Both the position numbers and the translations under genes were made by a program. Positions 11,090 through 20,893 of a stretch of DNA of 64,000 bases are shown piece by piece (position 1 is the stretch's first letter; each line of letters begins with the position of its first letter). The stretch is from positions 3,162,001 through 3,226,000 of the forward strand of contig NZ_BLJF01000001.1 of NCBI RefSeq assembly GCF_009932335.1. The letters run 5' to 3'. This stretch comes from Pseudomonas asiatica. Its GTDB lineage: Bacteria > Pseudomonadota > Gammaproteobacteria > Pseudomonadales > Pseudomonadaceae. The notes under the pieces are model-generated. The model was given only the letters and a program-made list of their open reading frames with translations, did no database searches and had not been told where the DNA came from.

Positions 11090-11524
11090 ATGGAAAACAA
11101 TTTGGAGAACCTGACCATTGGCGTTTTCGCCAGGACGGCCGGGGTCAATGTGGAGACCATCCGGTTCTATCAGCGCAAGGGCTTGCTCCCGGAACCGGAC
11201 AAGCCTTACGGCAGCATTCGCCGCTATGGCGAGACGGATGTAACGCGGGTGCGCTTCGTGAAATCAGCCCAGCGGTTGGGCTTCAGCCTGGATGAGATCG
11301 CCGAGCTGCTGCGGCTGGAGGATGGCACCCATTGCGAGGAAGCCAGCAGCCTGGCCGAGCACAAGCTCAAGGACGTGCGCGAGAGGATGGCTGACCTGGC
11401 GCGCATGGAGGCCGTGCTGTCTGATTTGGTGTGCGCCTGCCATGCGCGGAAGGGGAACGTTTCCTGCCCGCTGATTGCGTCACTGCAAGGGAAGAAAGAA
11501 CCGCGCAGTGCGGACGCGGTGTAG
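11090..11524 (+). CDS. merR: MerR mercury-responsive regulator
   Basis: 144 residues with a winged HTH ([27 protein letters not shown] split over the first 40 residues) and the three Hg(II)-binding cysteines (THCEEA near 82, CACH near 117 and VSCPLI near 126). It represses the divergent operon without mercury and activates it on binding Hg(II). The start follows the operator by about ten bases. Confidence 0.95.
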   Translation: MENNLENLTIGVFARTAGVNVETIRFYQRKGLLPEPDKPYGSIRRYGETDVTRVRFVKSAQRLGFSLDEIAELLRLEDGTHCEEASSLAEHKLKDVRERMADLARMEAVLSDLVCACHARKGNVSCPLIASLQGKKEPRSADAV

Positions 11525-11541
11525 CCCGAGGGAACTACGCC

Positions 11542-11579
11542 TTAGCGTGCTTTATTTTCCGTTTTCTGAGGCGACTCCT
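11542..11579 (-). repeat. Tn21-type 38-bp terminal inverted repeat, solitary
   Basis: The segment CTTAGCGTGCTTTATTTTCC continuing into GTTTTCTGAGGCGACTCC matches the 38-bp inverted repeat of the Tn21 subgroup as I remember it, with a few changes at the outer end. It sits 17 bases after merR, as expected if the mer module came from a Tn21-like transposon. No partner repeat or Tn21-type tnpA is present. Confidence 0.75.
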
Positions 11580-11652
11580 TCATCGACCTATGTAAAACGA
11601 CTCCTTTATCGAAATAGTGCACTCATCGCTCTCCACGGCGATCCCTTCATCG
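11571..11652. repeat. Three short direct repeats (CGACTCCTTYATCG-like)
   Basis: GCGACTCCTTCATCGA, ACGACTCCTTTATCGA and GCGATCCCTTCATCGC occur at about 11571, 11596 and 11637, the first overlapping the outer end of the Tn21-type repeat. Iterated short sites next to a transposon edge resemble transposase-binding arrays, but I cannot assign them. The rest of 11653-11798 shows no gene. Confidence 0.45.
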
Positions 11653-11798
11653 CGAATTGCACCGCCCAAGACGATCTGCACTGAAATCAATACTTTCTGA
11701 TGCCTCTTGATTAGAGATGCCAGCCATAATAATCTCATCGCCAACGCATACGGCGTTCGGCAGCCAACACACTCTCACTCACTACTGGAAGCTCAGAC

Positions 11799-12317
11799 AT
11801 GAAAACCATAGGCATTGAAAACTCGAAGTCCAGCGTACAGGCCCACTTAACGCTTGGAACCAAAACTATGGGGCTAGGTATCTATGGCGCGTACTTGGCT
11901 CTCGCTATTATTTACTTCTGGTTCGGCGGCATGAAATTTACCCACTACGAGGCCGAGGGCCTGGTTCCACTGGTGAGCAACAGCCCGCTTTTGGGATGGG
12001 TGTATAGCATTTTTTCGGTCGACATGTTCTCCAGCCTGCTCGGCATACTAGAGATTTCGATCGGCACTCTGATCGCAGGCCGCATGCTGTCGCCCAAACT
12101 ATCCGTGGTAGGAGGCGCTCTGTCTGCAGGCCTGTTCTTCACAACCCTTAGCTTTATGTTTTCCACTCCGGGCGTCATTGAGCCTAGTTTAGGGTTTCCG
12201 GCGATTTCCGTTGCGCCAGGTCAGTTTCTGCTTAAAGACTTAGGGTTGCTTGCTGTTTCGATATTTGTGGCAGGCCATTCGCTGGTTGAACTGGAAAAAC
12301 GTAAAATTAATGCATAA
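11799..12317 (+). CDS. DUF417 family membrane protein (RclC/YkgB-like)
   Basis: 172 residues with four hydrophobic segments and the DUF417 features YFWFGGMKFTHYEAEG and SPLLGWVYS near the N terminus. The family includes RclC of the reactive-chlorine resistance operon in E. coli, an inner-membrane protein of unclear mechanism. The convergent neighbour is an RclR-like AraC regulator, which supports a role in reactive chlorine or oxidative stress. No RclA-like flavoprotein is next to it. Confidence 0.8.
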   Translation: MKTIGIENSKSSVQAHLTLGTKTMGLGIYGAYLALAIIYFWFGGMKFTHYEAEGLVPLVSNSPLLGWVYSIFSVDMFSSLLGILEISIGTLIAGRMLSPKLSVVGGALSAGLFFTTLSFMFSTPGVIEPSLGFPAISVAPGQFLLKDLGLLAVSIFVAGHSLVELEKRKINA

Positions 12318-12327
12318 TTTTTTCAAT

Positions 12328-12358
12328 GGCTTAAGGCAGTAATGCCTTAGGCCTTTTT
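12328..12358. terminator. Bidirectional intrinsic terminator
   Basis: GGCTTAAGGCA, loop GTAA, TGCCTTAGGCC then TTTTT forms an 11-bp stem with one mismatch between the convergent DUF417 and AraC genes. It overlaps the end of the regulator gene. Confidence 0.7.
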
Positions 12359-13192
12359 GCCATCATTTTCCCCCGCCAGATCTTTCAACCAGTCACGAGG
12401 GCTCAACCCCGTCTTGCGTCTAAATGCGCGAGACAGCGCCGAAGGACTTTCGTAGCCGACTTGAGCTGCAATCAGCGTAATCGAGCGCCCTTCTCGCATC
12501 AGCTTCTGAGCCAGGCTAACTCGCCAACTCAACAAATAATCAGCAGGCGTCTGTCCGATGACACTCTTGAAATGCACGGCATACGCAGCGCGTGACATAT
12601 TTGACTCACTGGCCAGCTCTGCTATTGACCAGGCATGTTCCGGGGAGTTGTGCATCTGTAAAAGCGATCGGGCAAGCCGCATGTCGGCCAGTCCAGCCAT
12701 CATTCCGGTGCGCAACTGGTGATGATCGAGCAGGTAACGGAGCAACAGAATGATTAGGAGCTCAAATAAGCGCTCAAGCGCGGCTTCCCTTCCACAATGC
12801 ACATTTGCCGCCTCGGCAAACATCCACTCCAACGTGTCTGCCAGCATGGGCAGATCATCGAGTGCGAGCACCAAACAGTCCGGTAATGAAGCCGACAAAG
12901 GATTATCAATTCCGCCCTCAAACTCCATGGAAGCACACAACAACTTTGCGCCATCGGACTCACCCGCAAACAATTGATGCTTGGCGGGGCGTGGCATAAA
13001 AATCAAGCTAGGGCGAGTGAGCTGCAAATCCTTGCGATCGGGACCAAGCAACGTCACGCTGCCGGCCTGAAGCAGATGGATATAACCTCGCCGCTCGGCG
13101 CCATCGTAAGATGCAGAGCCGCATAGGTCGCCGTCATAGAACAGATTGGCCCGCACGCCGAACCGCGAGAGCAAATTAGACAAACGATCCAT
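12347..13192 (-). CDS. RclR-like AraC family regulator
   Basis: 281 residues with an N-terminal cupin_6-type domain (RGYIHLLQAGSVTLL, PSLIFMPRPAKHQLF) and two C-terminal AraC HTH motifs (AELASESNMSRAAYAVHFKS and VGYESPSALSRAFRRKTG). Cysteines at 24 (GDLCG) and 86 (LLCASMEFEGG) fit the two redox-sensing cysteines described for E. coli RclR (C21, C89). It probably responds to hypochlorite and controls the convergent DUF417 gene. The exact signal is inferred. Confidence 0.82.
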   Translation of the reverse strand: MDRLSNLLSRFGVRANLFYDGDLCGSASYDGAERRGYIHLLQAGSVTLLGPDRKDLQLTRPSLIFMPRPAKHQLFAGESDGAKLLCASMEFEGGIDNPLSASLPDCLVLALDDLPMLADTLEWMFAEAANVHCGREAALERLFELLIILLLRYLLDHHQLRTGMMAGLADMRLARSLLQMHNSPEHAWSIAELASESNMSRAAYAVHFKSVIGQTPADYLLSWRVSLAQKLMREGRSITLIAAQVGYESPSALSRAFRRKTGLSPRDWLKDLAGENDGKKA

Positions 13193-13396
13193 TGGCCGAT
13201 CCTTGACGAGTCAGAACGCACAGACCATACCATCTGCGTTGTCGTTCAGTGCCTGTAGCGAACATGCCGGCGTAAATCAGCCAACGGATAAAGTGATCAC
13301 TGAGCAGCTCAGCCTCCCTTTCCAGTTCGGCTGTTAAAAAAACAACACCGTTGTTTGAAAGCACCAGCAAATCAAGTGCTCACTCTTCTATTTTAC

Positions 13397-13434
13397 GGGG
13401 TTGTACGCCGGAATCCCAGAAATTTCCGTCAGCC
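13397..13434 (+). repeat. Left inverted repeat of the Tn3-family element
   Basis: GGGGTTGTACGCCGGAATCC starts a 38-bp stretch that keeps the Tn3-type pattern (GGGG, ACGC, GGAA, AAA, CGT) and overlaps the end of tnpA by a few bases. No matching partner was found upstream of tnpR, where the next transposon begins. Confidence 0.6.
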
Positions 13435-16400
13435 CAGCTCCAGTCCCGCCACGAGCGCATCCAGGTCGATGAACTTGCCGTCAGTCTGGAAGGTGTAATG
13501 CCCGTTCAGCAGGATGTGCCGCCAGGCCGCTGGCGACATCTGCGTGATCAACGCCAGCGCCTTGGCATTGCCAGCTGCCTCGTACTTCGTCAGCAGCAGG
13601 GACAGGATCGCCGAGTTGTAGAAGATGATCGCGTTGCCGATCAGCCTGGCGCACTGGTTGCTGATCTCGATTTCGATGTCGGTGCGGCCGGTCAATTCCT
13701 TCTTCCCACCGACTTGGGCGATGGTCGAGCGTAGCTGGTGATAGGACTCAATGCGGTTCTGCGAGCGGTGAACATTACGCTCCAGTTGCGGGTCGCGCAG
13801 GTAGCGCAGTGTGTAGATACTGCGGATGAGCTTGTCGAACTCGAAGATTGCGCGCCGCGTCGGGTTCGGCGCCGTATAGGTGCACAGCTTGCGGATCAGC
13901 GTGCCCTGCGTCATTTCCTTCAGGCCCAGTGTGGCGACGATTCGGTCGATGTTCGCCTTCTCACCGACGATGAGTTGCCGGTCGATCTGGCCAGCCGGCC
14001 GGATCAGGCATTTCTCGTACAATGCCAGATCATCGGCGCAATACAGCTCCTGCAACTGGTCGTCGAGGTCGGTGAAGCGCGGCTCGAAACGAAGTCCGAA
14101 CCAGTGCAGGATGGCGAAGTTGGCCTTGTTGATGCTGTGCATGTCGCCGGTGATCGCGCTCGGCACGATGTCCGACGTGTTGCGGTACCAGATGTCGAAC
14201 ACGTGGTGAGCCTCGTACTCGTGTGCGCCTATCAGGTAGCCGTTCAACGGCACGTGATTGCACAGCAGCGTGTAGGCGACGACGCCCTTGCCGCGGCCGA
14301 AATATTTGCGCGAGTAGCGCGCCTTCACAGTTGGTCGCTCGACGCCGAATTTCTGCCCATCAACGGCACCGTACAACGAATCGAGGTCGAACGAGTAATG
14401 CGGGAAGATCGGCAGTGCGGCGATGGCGTTGCTGATGCAATCGTTGGCCACATGTAGCGTCGCCTGGCGCAGGTACTGCTGGTAGGTACTCTCCAGGACG
14501 TGGTACGGGATGTCGCTGGTACGTGCCATAACCTGGTTGCCGTGGTTCATGGCTTGGGCAATGATCACCGCCATCAGACTGTCGGCGTCGGCTACCTTCT
14601 TCGCATAGCGTGGCTGCAATGGTGTCAGCGCCGACAGGAACTGGCACTGGCCGTTGACGAAGCGAAACACGTCGGCGACATCGCAGTATGGCAGTTGCTC
14701 GTAGAGAGCTTGCTCGCGCGCCTTCTGGTTCTCCCCCTTGGGCTTGCGCCAGGTCAGTCTCTGCGTGTCCTTGTCGTATTCCAGGTGCGTCAGCTTGCCC
14801 TGTTTCAGCTCGCGATTGAACGCCACCCATTGCGCACGCAACTCGGTCGCCAGTGCATCGAGCTGGGCACTGACCGGCTGCCGCAGGAAGGGGATGTCCA
14901 TCTGCGCGAGCACGGCGGCTTTCTCGTCCATCGAAACCAACTCGTCGGACAAATGCCGGTGCTGCAAGCTATCGTCAATGTAGAGCTCGCCCGCCTGGAA
15001 GCGTTTCCTGACCTGACGGTAAAGCCAGAATTCGTAACGATCGGCATGCAGGCCTGTCGGCGTGCCTTCGGCATCGAACATCAGCAGGTACGGACGCAAG
15101 CGTTTCGGCAGCGTTGCCGCCGGACATTCGTCGAGTGGCCGTTGTGATAGGCGCTGCTGCTTGGCGAACACGCTCTTGGCCCAAGTCAGCGCCGCGAGCC
15201 ATGGGTTATCGGGGGCCGTGCCGGCGAAGTCGAGCGCGACGTACAGCGGCCGTAGATGGCGTCGAATGCGTTCGGCCAGGCCGTCCACCGCCTGCCAGTG
15301 CAGCGCCAGTTTGTTCAGTGGCTTGACGCTCATGCGCTGCGCCGTGTTTTGCAGCAATTCCCTGGACATGATTTTGTAGGCGCGTTGGCGCACCTCGCCG
15401 AACGGCGTCGGATCGGCCACGCTGTCGTCCACGTACAGCGACAGCAGGCGGCCAACCTGCGGCGTTTCCTGATGGCGTCGCAGCTGTTCGGCGACAAAGG
15501 ACTGTTTCGCACCCGTGCGGCTCTCGTCCTCAAGTTTTTTCATGTGGAAGGCCATCGCGTCGACCAGGTTGTCGGTGAGCTGCCGGTAACGTACCCAGGC
15601 ATAGCACAGCAGGTAGAGCCGGGTCTGCTCCGCCTTCAGGTGGCGCAGGTCATGGACGGTATAGAAGTTCGCCAGGCTCGCGTAGTACAGCAGGTTCTGC
15701 TGCGAGATGCCGAGCTTGGGCAGCAGCGCCTTGGCGATCCCGTGCAAGGACTTCAGCGTGGCGCGCTTCTCGCGCTCCCCTGCCATCTGACGCCAGCCGA
15801 AATCTTTAGCGTCCTGCTTGAGCGCTGCCAGTTGAGACAGGGTGTCGTCACGCACCAGGAGCTGGCCCAGCGCAGCTTTGGCCGATTCGTCCAACACTTC
15901 TGCCAGCAAGCCGCCCAAGCGCCTGCGTTCGGTGGACAGGGCTTCACTGACCAGCTCTTGTAAGGTGGTGTGGCCGGGCCGGATGATTTTGTGCTCGCTG
16001 AGCCAAACGATCAGTTCGGCGGCCACGAATCCTGGCATTACGTCGCGCCGCACGATCTGTTCAGCCTGCTGTGCCAGTTGCGGCAGGAAGCTAGCCGCCC
16101 ACGACCGGTAGCCGAACAGTTCGGCGATCTGACCCCTCTGGCTGTAGTGCTCATGCTTGGTGATCGCCTTGCGTTCGAACGCTTCGCCGTGGAAATAGCG
16201 ACTCAGCACGAAGGCGCAATCGTCCTCGACCTCATGCCAATCGAAGCGGAAGAAAGCATGCTTGGCCTTGAAGTAGCCGATCTGCAAGACGCAATAGACT
16301 TGGGCCTGCAGGCTAGGCCGGCTGCTGGCGAACGCCAGTTCAGATTCGGCCAACGCCAGGTATTCCAGCCGCTGAGCATCGTCGAAGTCCGGTAGGCCGT

Positions 16401-16458
16401 ACAAGGCTTCCTGCTCTGCGTCAGAAAAGACGGTGAGTAGCTTATTCTTGTTGCTCAT
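13429..16458 (-). CDS. tnpA: Tn3-family transposase TnpA
   Basis: From MSNKNKLLTVFSDAEQ at 16458 the protein has 1009 residues, the normal Tn3 transposase length; seven residues upstream are probably untranslated. It has an N-terminal DUF4158 region and a C-terminal DDE_Tnp_Tn3 domain with LYGAVDGQKFGVERP, FGRGKGVVAYTLL, ITGDMHSINKAN and RSQNRIESYHQLR. It makes cointegrates between 38-bp inverted repeats. It overlaps the tnpR stop by 17 bases. It is clearly different from the second Tn3 transposase at 22375. Confidence 0.95.
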   Translation of the reverse strand: MSNKNKLLTVFSDAEQEALYGLPDFDDAQRLEYLALAESELAFASSRPSLQAQVYCVLQIGYFKAKHAFFRFDWHEVEDDCAFVLSRYFHGEAFERKAITKHEHYSQRGQIAELFGYRSWAASFLPQLAQQAEQIVRRDVMPGFVAAELIVWLSEHKIIRPGHTTLQELVSEALSTERRRLGGLLAEVLDESAKAALGQLLVRDDTLSQLAALKQDAKDFGWRQMAGEREKRATLKSLHGIAKALLPKLGISQQNLLYYASLANFYTVHDLRHLKAEQTRLYLLCYAWVRYRQLTDNLVDAMAFHMKKLEDESRTGAKQSFVAEQLRRHQETPQVGRLLSLYVDDSVADPTPFGEVRQRAYKIMSRELLQNTAQRMSVKPLNKLALHWQAVDGLAERIRRHLRPLYVALDFAGTAPDNPWLAALTWAKSVFAKQQRLSQRPLDECPAATLPKRLRPYLLMFDAEGTPTGLHADRYEFWLYRQVRKRFQAGELYIDDSLQHRHLSDELVSMDEKAAVLAQMDIPFLRQPVSAQLDALATELRAQWVAFNRELKQGKLTHLEYDKDTQRLTWRKPKGENQKAREQALYEQLPYCDVADVFRFVNGQCQFLSALTPLQPRYAKKVADADSLMAVIIAQAMNHGNQVMARTSDIPYHVLESTYQQYLRQATLHVANDCISNAIAALPIFPHYSFDLDSLYGAVDGQKFGVERPTVKARYSRKYFGRGKGVVAYTLLCNHVPLNGYLIGAHEYEAHHVFDIWYRNTSDIVPSAITGDMHSINKANFAILHWFGLRFEPRFTDLDDQLQELYCADDLALYEKCLIRPAGQIDRQLIVGEKANIDRIVATLGLKEMTQGTLIRKLCTYTAPNPTRRAIFEFDKLIRSIYTLRYLRDPQLERNVHRSQNRIESYHQLRSTIAQVGGKKELTGRTDIEIEISNQCARLIGNAIIFYNSAILSLLLTKYEAAGNAKALALITQMSPAAWRHILLNGHYTFQTDGKFIDLDALVAGLELG

Positions 16459-17044
16459 CGACCGTCCTTCCCGCACCACGCCAACCTGCTCGCGTCAATG
16501 TTTCGATCAACGTAGTGCGCTTGACATTGAAGTTGCGGCACACCGCCGCCTTAGACATGCCGCCATCGAGCGCGGCGACGATGGCGTCCAGCTTCTCACC
16601 AGTGATCGCCTGCGGCCGGCCGCCGATCCGGCCGCGTTTGCGTGCGGCGGCCAAGCCCGCGACGACGCGCTCCTGAATCAAGGCGCGCTCGTACTGCGCG
16701 AGCGCACCGAACACCTGGAACAGGAATTCGCCCGAGGGCGTCGTAGTGTCCAGGTTCTCTGTCAGCGAGCGGAACGCCACCCGCTTGTCCTTGAGCGAAG
16801 TCACAATGGCGAGCAGGTGCGACAGCGAGCGACCGAGCCGGTCGAGTTTCCACACCACCAGCACATCGCCGGCTCGAACGAACTCAAGCGCCCGCGCCAA
16901 GCCGGCACGGTCATCCTTCGCGCCAGAGGCACGATCCTCAAACAGGTGACGCGGATCGACGCCGGCGGCGAGCAGCGCGTCGCGCTGCAAGTCCGTGCTC
17001 TGGCGGTCGGAGTCCGACGACACGCGCATGTAGCCAACCAACAT
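16442..17044 (-). CDS. tnpR: TnpR serine resolvase of the Tn3-family element
   Basis: The start MLVGYMRVSSDSDRQ at 17044 gives 200 residues; the longer frame reaches into the inverted repeat of the neighbouring transposon and is rejected. It shows the catalytic serine in RVSSD, WKLDRLGRSLSHL, YERALIQERV and a C-terminal HTH. The Tn5563-like transposon starts 28 bases upstream, so most of the res site for this resolvase is missing or displaced. Confidence 0.93.
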   Translation of the reverse strand: MLVGYMRVSSDSDRQSTDLQRDALLAAGVDPRHLFEDRASGAKDDRAGLARALEFVRAGDVLVVWKLDRLGRSLSHLLAIVTSLKDKRVAFRSLTENLDTTTPSGEFLFQVFGALAQYERALIQERVVAGLAAARKRGRIGGRPQAITGEKLDAIVAALDGGMSKAAVCRNFNVKRTTLIETLTRAGWRGAGRTVDEQQE

Positions 17045-17072
17045 AGGCGGATAACCATCAAAAACAGGTTTC

Positions 17073-17110
17073 GGGGTTTGGGGAGCAACGGAACAGAAAG
17101 TGCACTTAAG
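17073..17110 (+). repeat. Left 38-bp inverted repeat of the Tn5563-like mer transposon
   Basis: Begins GGGGTTTGGGGAGCAACGGA and is matched by the reverse complement at 27155-27192 with a single mismatch, and the match continues three bases inward. Outside bases are GTTTC here and AGTTA at the other end, so there is no 5-bp target duplication. Confidence 0.92.
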
Positions 17111-17163
17111 CCCTGCCATTTCCTCTCAGCGCCATAATCCAGGACCTTCATCTCCATCTCTCC

Positions 17164-17194
17164 TTGATTCCGTACTTAACTACGGAGATAGAGT
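17164..17194 (+). promoter_or_regulatory. Second MerR-type promoter, in front of a small secreted protein gene
   Basis: TTGATT and TAGAGT are separated by 19 bases containing CCGTACTTAACTACGG, almost the same dyad as in the merT promoter at 18026-18056. The spacing and dyad imply MerR-controlled, mercury-induced transcription of the gene at 17230. Confidence 0.8.
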
Positions 17195-17229
17195 CGGCTC
17201 GTGGGTAGAAAACCCGAGAGGAGGCTGTT

Positions 17230-17448
17230 ATGAAATACCTAAGACTACTGCTGATAGTTGGTGCGACTCTGCTGTCATCCACCGTATGGGCCGAGAGCGG
17301 GAGCGACCGTTCAATCGAGCGAATCGCCGCTATGCGCGACAAGGCTGAGGCGGCCTTGGTGGCGGAAACCGCCAAGAAGATTGAGCAACTGGGGGCCACG
17401 GCGGCTGGCCGGGTCGAGGCGCAGCCCGGCTGTCCGCCTGCAAAGTAG
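17230..17448 (+). CDS. Small secreted protein under a MerR-type promoter
   Basis: 72 residues with a clear signal peptide (MKYLRLLLIVGATLLSSTVWA) and a ribosome site GAGAGGAGG just upstream. The mature part of about 50 residues is helical and charged (ERIAAMRDKAEAALVAETAK) and ends with a single cysteine in PGCPPAK. I do not recognise a named family. Its MerR-type promoter and place at the edge of the mer transposon suggest a periplasmic accessory of mercury resistance. A strong terminator follows at 17509. Confidence 0.75.
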   Translation: MKYLRLLLIVGATLLSSTVWAESGSDRSIERIAAMRDKAEAALVAETAKKIEQLGATAAGRVEAQPGCPPAK

Positions 17449-17508
17449 AACATGAGCTGCTGATGCAGTACTAACCTGTGGCCTATGCAAGTGCTCCTTT
17501 GGCCATTC

Positions 17509-17536
17509 AGCGGCGCTCAATGAGCGCCGCTGTTTT
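17509..17536 (+). terminator. Intrinsic terminator
   Basis: AGCGGCGCTC, loop AAT, GAGCGCCGCT, then GTTTT: a perfect 10-bp stem. It ends the transcript of the small secreted protein and separates it from convergent merR. Confidence 0.85.
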
Positions 17537-17600
17537 GCCAAGCGCAAGCCGACCCCGGAGGTGCCTCACGCATCGGGAAATCCTCGGTTAACGCGCGGAG

Positions 17601-18020
17601 TCAGCGCAGTTCCTTTTCCCCCTGCAGCGAAACGATCAGCGGACAGGAAACCGTCCCGTGGCTCGCACAACAATCGTGAACCAGCCGCGCCAACACCGAC
17701 TCGATCCGCCGCAGATCCGCGAGTTTCCCCCGCACATCCTCGAGCTTCTGCTCGGCGAGCACGCGCGCTTCGTCGCAGTGAGCGCCGTCATCCAATCGCA
17801 ACAGCCCGGCCACCTCATCGAGGCTGAAGCCCAGTCGTTGCGCGGATTTGACGAATTTCACCCGGGCCACGTCCGCCTCGCCGTAGCGGCGAATGCTGCC
17901 GTAGGGCTTGTCCGGTTCGGGCAACAGCCCCTTGCGTTGATAGAACCGGATGGTTTCCACGTTGACCCCGGCCGCCTTGGCGAAGGCGCCGATGGTCAGG
18001 CTTTCCACAGTGTTTTCCAT
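17601..18020 (-). CDS. merR: MerR regulator, second copy
   Basis: 139 residues homologous to the MerR at 11090 (same [20 protein letters not shown] core), with the three mercury cysteines in AHCDEA, DCCASH and VSCPLI. It is divergent from merT across the 18026-18056 operator and can also be expected to act on the dyad at 17170-17185. Confidence 0.95.
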   Translation of the reverse strand: MENTVESLTIGAFAKAAGVNVETIRFYQRKGLLPEPDKPYGSIRRYGEADVARVKFVKSAQRLGFSLDEVAGLLRLDDGAHCDEARVLAEQKLEDVRGKLADLRRIESVLARLVHDCCASHGTVSCPLIVSLQGEKELR

Positions 18021-18025
18021 ACTGC

Positions 18026-18056
18026 TTGACTCCGTACTTGACTACGGAAGTAACCT
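18026..18056 (+). promoter_or_regulatory. mer operon promoter with MerR operator (second operon)
   Basis: TTGACT, a 19-bp spacer with the dyad CCGTACTTGACTACGG, then TAACCT. This is the canonical MerR promoter layout and lies between merR and merT. Confidence 0.92.
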
Positions 18057-18091
18057 TAAACCATCGCTCACATGCTCGAAAGGAGAAATGC

Positions 18092-18442
18092 ATGTCTGAA
18101 CCATCAAACGGGCGCGCCCCTCTTGTCGCCGGGGGGCTTGCGGCGATTCTCGCCTCGACTTGCTGTCTTGGGCCGCTGGTTCTGATCGCACTGGGATTCA
18201 GCGGGGCCTGGATCGGCAACCTGACCGTGCTGGAACCTTACCGCCCGCTCTTCATCGGTGCGGCGTTAGTCGCGCTGTTCTTCGCCTGGCGACGCATTTT
18301 CCGCCCGGCTCAAGTCTGCAAACCGGGTGAGGTCTGCGCCGTGCCCCAGGTACGCACCACCTACAAGCTGCTGTTCGGGCTGGTAACGGCCTTGGTGCTG
18401 GTCGCGCTCGGCTTCCCCTACATCCTTCCCTTGTTCTACTGA
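18092..18442 (+). CDS. merT: MerT mercury transporter, second copy
   Basis: 116 residues from the ATG at 18092, which follows AAGGAG; the longer frame from 18026 starts inside the promoter. It keeps STCCLGPLVL in helix 1 and CKPGEVC between helices 2 and 3. First gene of the operon; it imports Hg(II) delivered by MerP. Confidence 0.95.
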   Translation: MSEPSNGRAPLVAGGLAAILASTCCLGPLVLIALGFSGAWIGNLTVLEPYRPLFIGAALVALFFAWRRIFRPAQVCKPGEVCAVPQVRTTYKLLFGLVTALVLVALGFPYILPLFY

Positions 18443-18455
18443 TCAGGAGTCCGCC

Positions 18456-18734
18456 ATGAAAAAACTGCTTGCATCCTTCGCCCTCGCCACCCTAGTCGCC
18501 GCACCTGCCTGGGCGGCCACGCAGACCGTCACTCTGGCGGTGCCGGGCATGACCTGCGCCGCTTGCCCGATCACGGTGAAGAAGGCGCTGACCAAGGTCG
18601 AGGGCGTGACCAAGGCCGAGGTGAGCTATGAGAACCGCGAGGCCATCGTCACCTTCGATGATGCCAAGACCAATGTCCAGGCGCTGACTAAGGCGACCGA
18701 GGACGCCGGCTACCCGTCCAGCGTCAAGCAGTAG
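18456..18734 (+). CDS. merP: MerP periplasmic mercury-binding protein, second copy
   Basis: 92 residues with a signal peptide (MKKLLASFALATLVAAPAWA) and an HMA domain with GMTCAACPITV. It binds Hg(II) in the periplasm. It is 13 bases after merT in the operon. Confidence 0.95.
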   Translation: MKKLLASFALATLVAAPAWAATQTVTLAVPGMTCAACPITVKKALTKVEGVTKAEVSYENREAIVTFDDAKTNVQALTKATEDAGYPSSVKQ

Positions 18735-18746
18735 GCGGGCATTCCG

Positions 18747-19178
18747 ATGGCAAACCCTTTCAATTTGTTCACGCGGATCGGTGACAAAGCCGGGTCCGTT
18801 GGCGTGCTGATTTCTGCCATAGGCTGTGCCTCGTGTTTCCCCGCCCTTGCCGGTCTGGGGGCCGCGATCGGTCTGGGCTTTCTGAGCCAGTGGGAAGGCC
18901 TGTTCATCACCACGCTGCTGCCGTTATTTGCCGGGCTGGCCCTGCTCGTCAATGCCCTCGGCGGGTTCAGTCACCGGCAGTGGCGACGCGCTGCGCCTGG
19001 CCTGATCGGCCCGGCCCTGGTGCTGATAGCGGTGTATTTGATGCTGGCTCACGGCTGGCGGAGCGGCTGGCTGCTCTATATCGGCCTGGCCCTCATGTTT
19101 GGGGTGTCCATCTGGGATCTCGTGTCGCCCGCCCACCGCCGTTGCTCCCCGACGTCCTGTCCGACTCCGCCAAAATGA
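18747..19178 (+). CDS. merC: MerC mercury transporter
   Basis: 143 residues with four membrane helices and the MerC signature GCASCFPALAGLGAAIGLGF, whose cysteine pair binds Hg(II), plus a cysteine-containing tail (RRCSPTSCPTPP). It takes the place of merF found in the first operon, giving the cell both import types. Confidence 0.93.
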   Translation: MANPFNLFTRIGDKAGSVGVLISAIGCASCFPALAGLGAAIGLGFLSQWEGLFITTLLPLFAGLALLVNALGGFSHRQWRRAAPGLIGPALVLIAVYLMLAHGWRSGWLLYIGLALMFGVSIWDLVSPAHRRCSPTSCPTPPK

Positions 19179-20873
<1,695 letters not shown>

Positions 20874-20893
20874 TGAGCGCGCGAGGTTGAAGC

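Noticed and set aside
11660..11690. AGACGATCTGCACTGAA, partly like a 19-bp TniA-binding repeat
   Set aside because: It points the wrong way for the mer-side end of the Tn5053-like element and lacks the TGTC terminus.
13429..16479. Long plus-strand frames opposite tnpA (for example 13738-14457 and 15256-15963)
   Set aside because: They are GC-rich antisense shadows of an intact transposase gene with no independent start context.
17045..17119. 25 extra N-terminal codons for the tnpR at 16442-17044
   Set aside because: They are read through the inverted repeat of the neighbouring transposon and do not resemble a resolvase N terminus.
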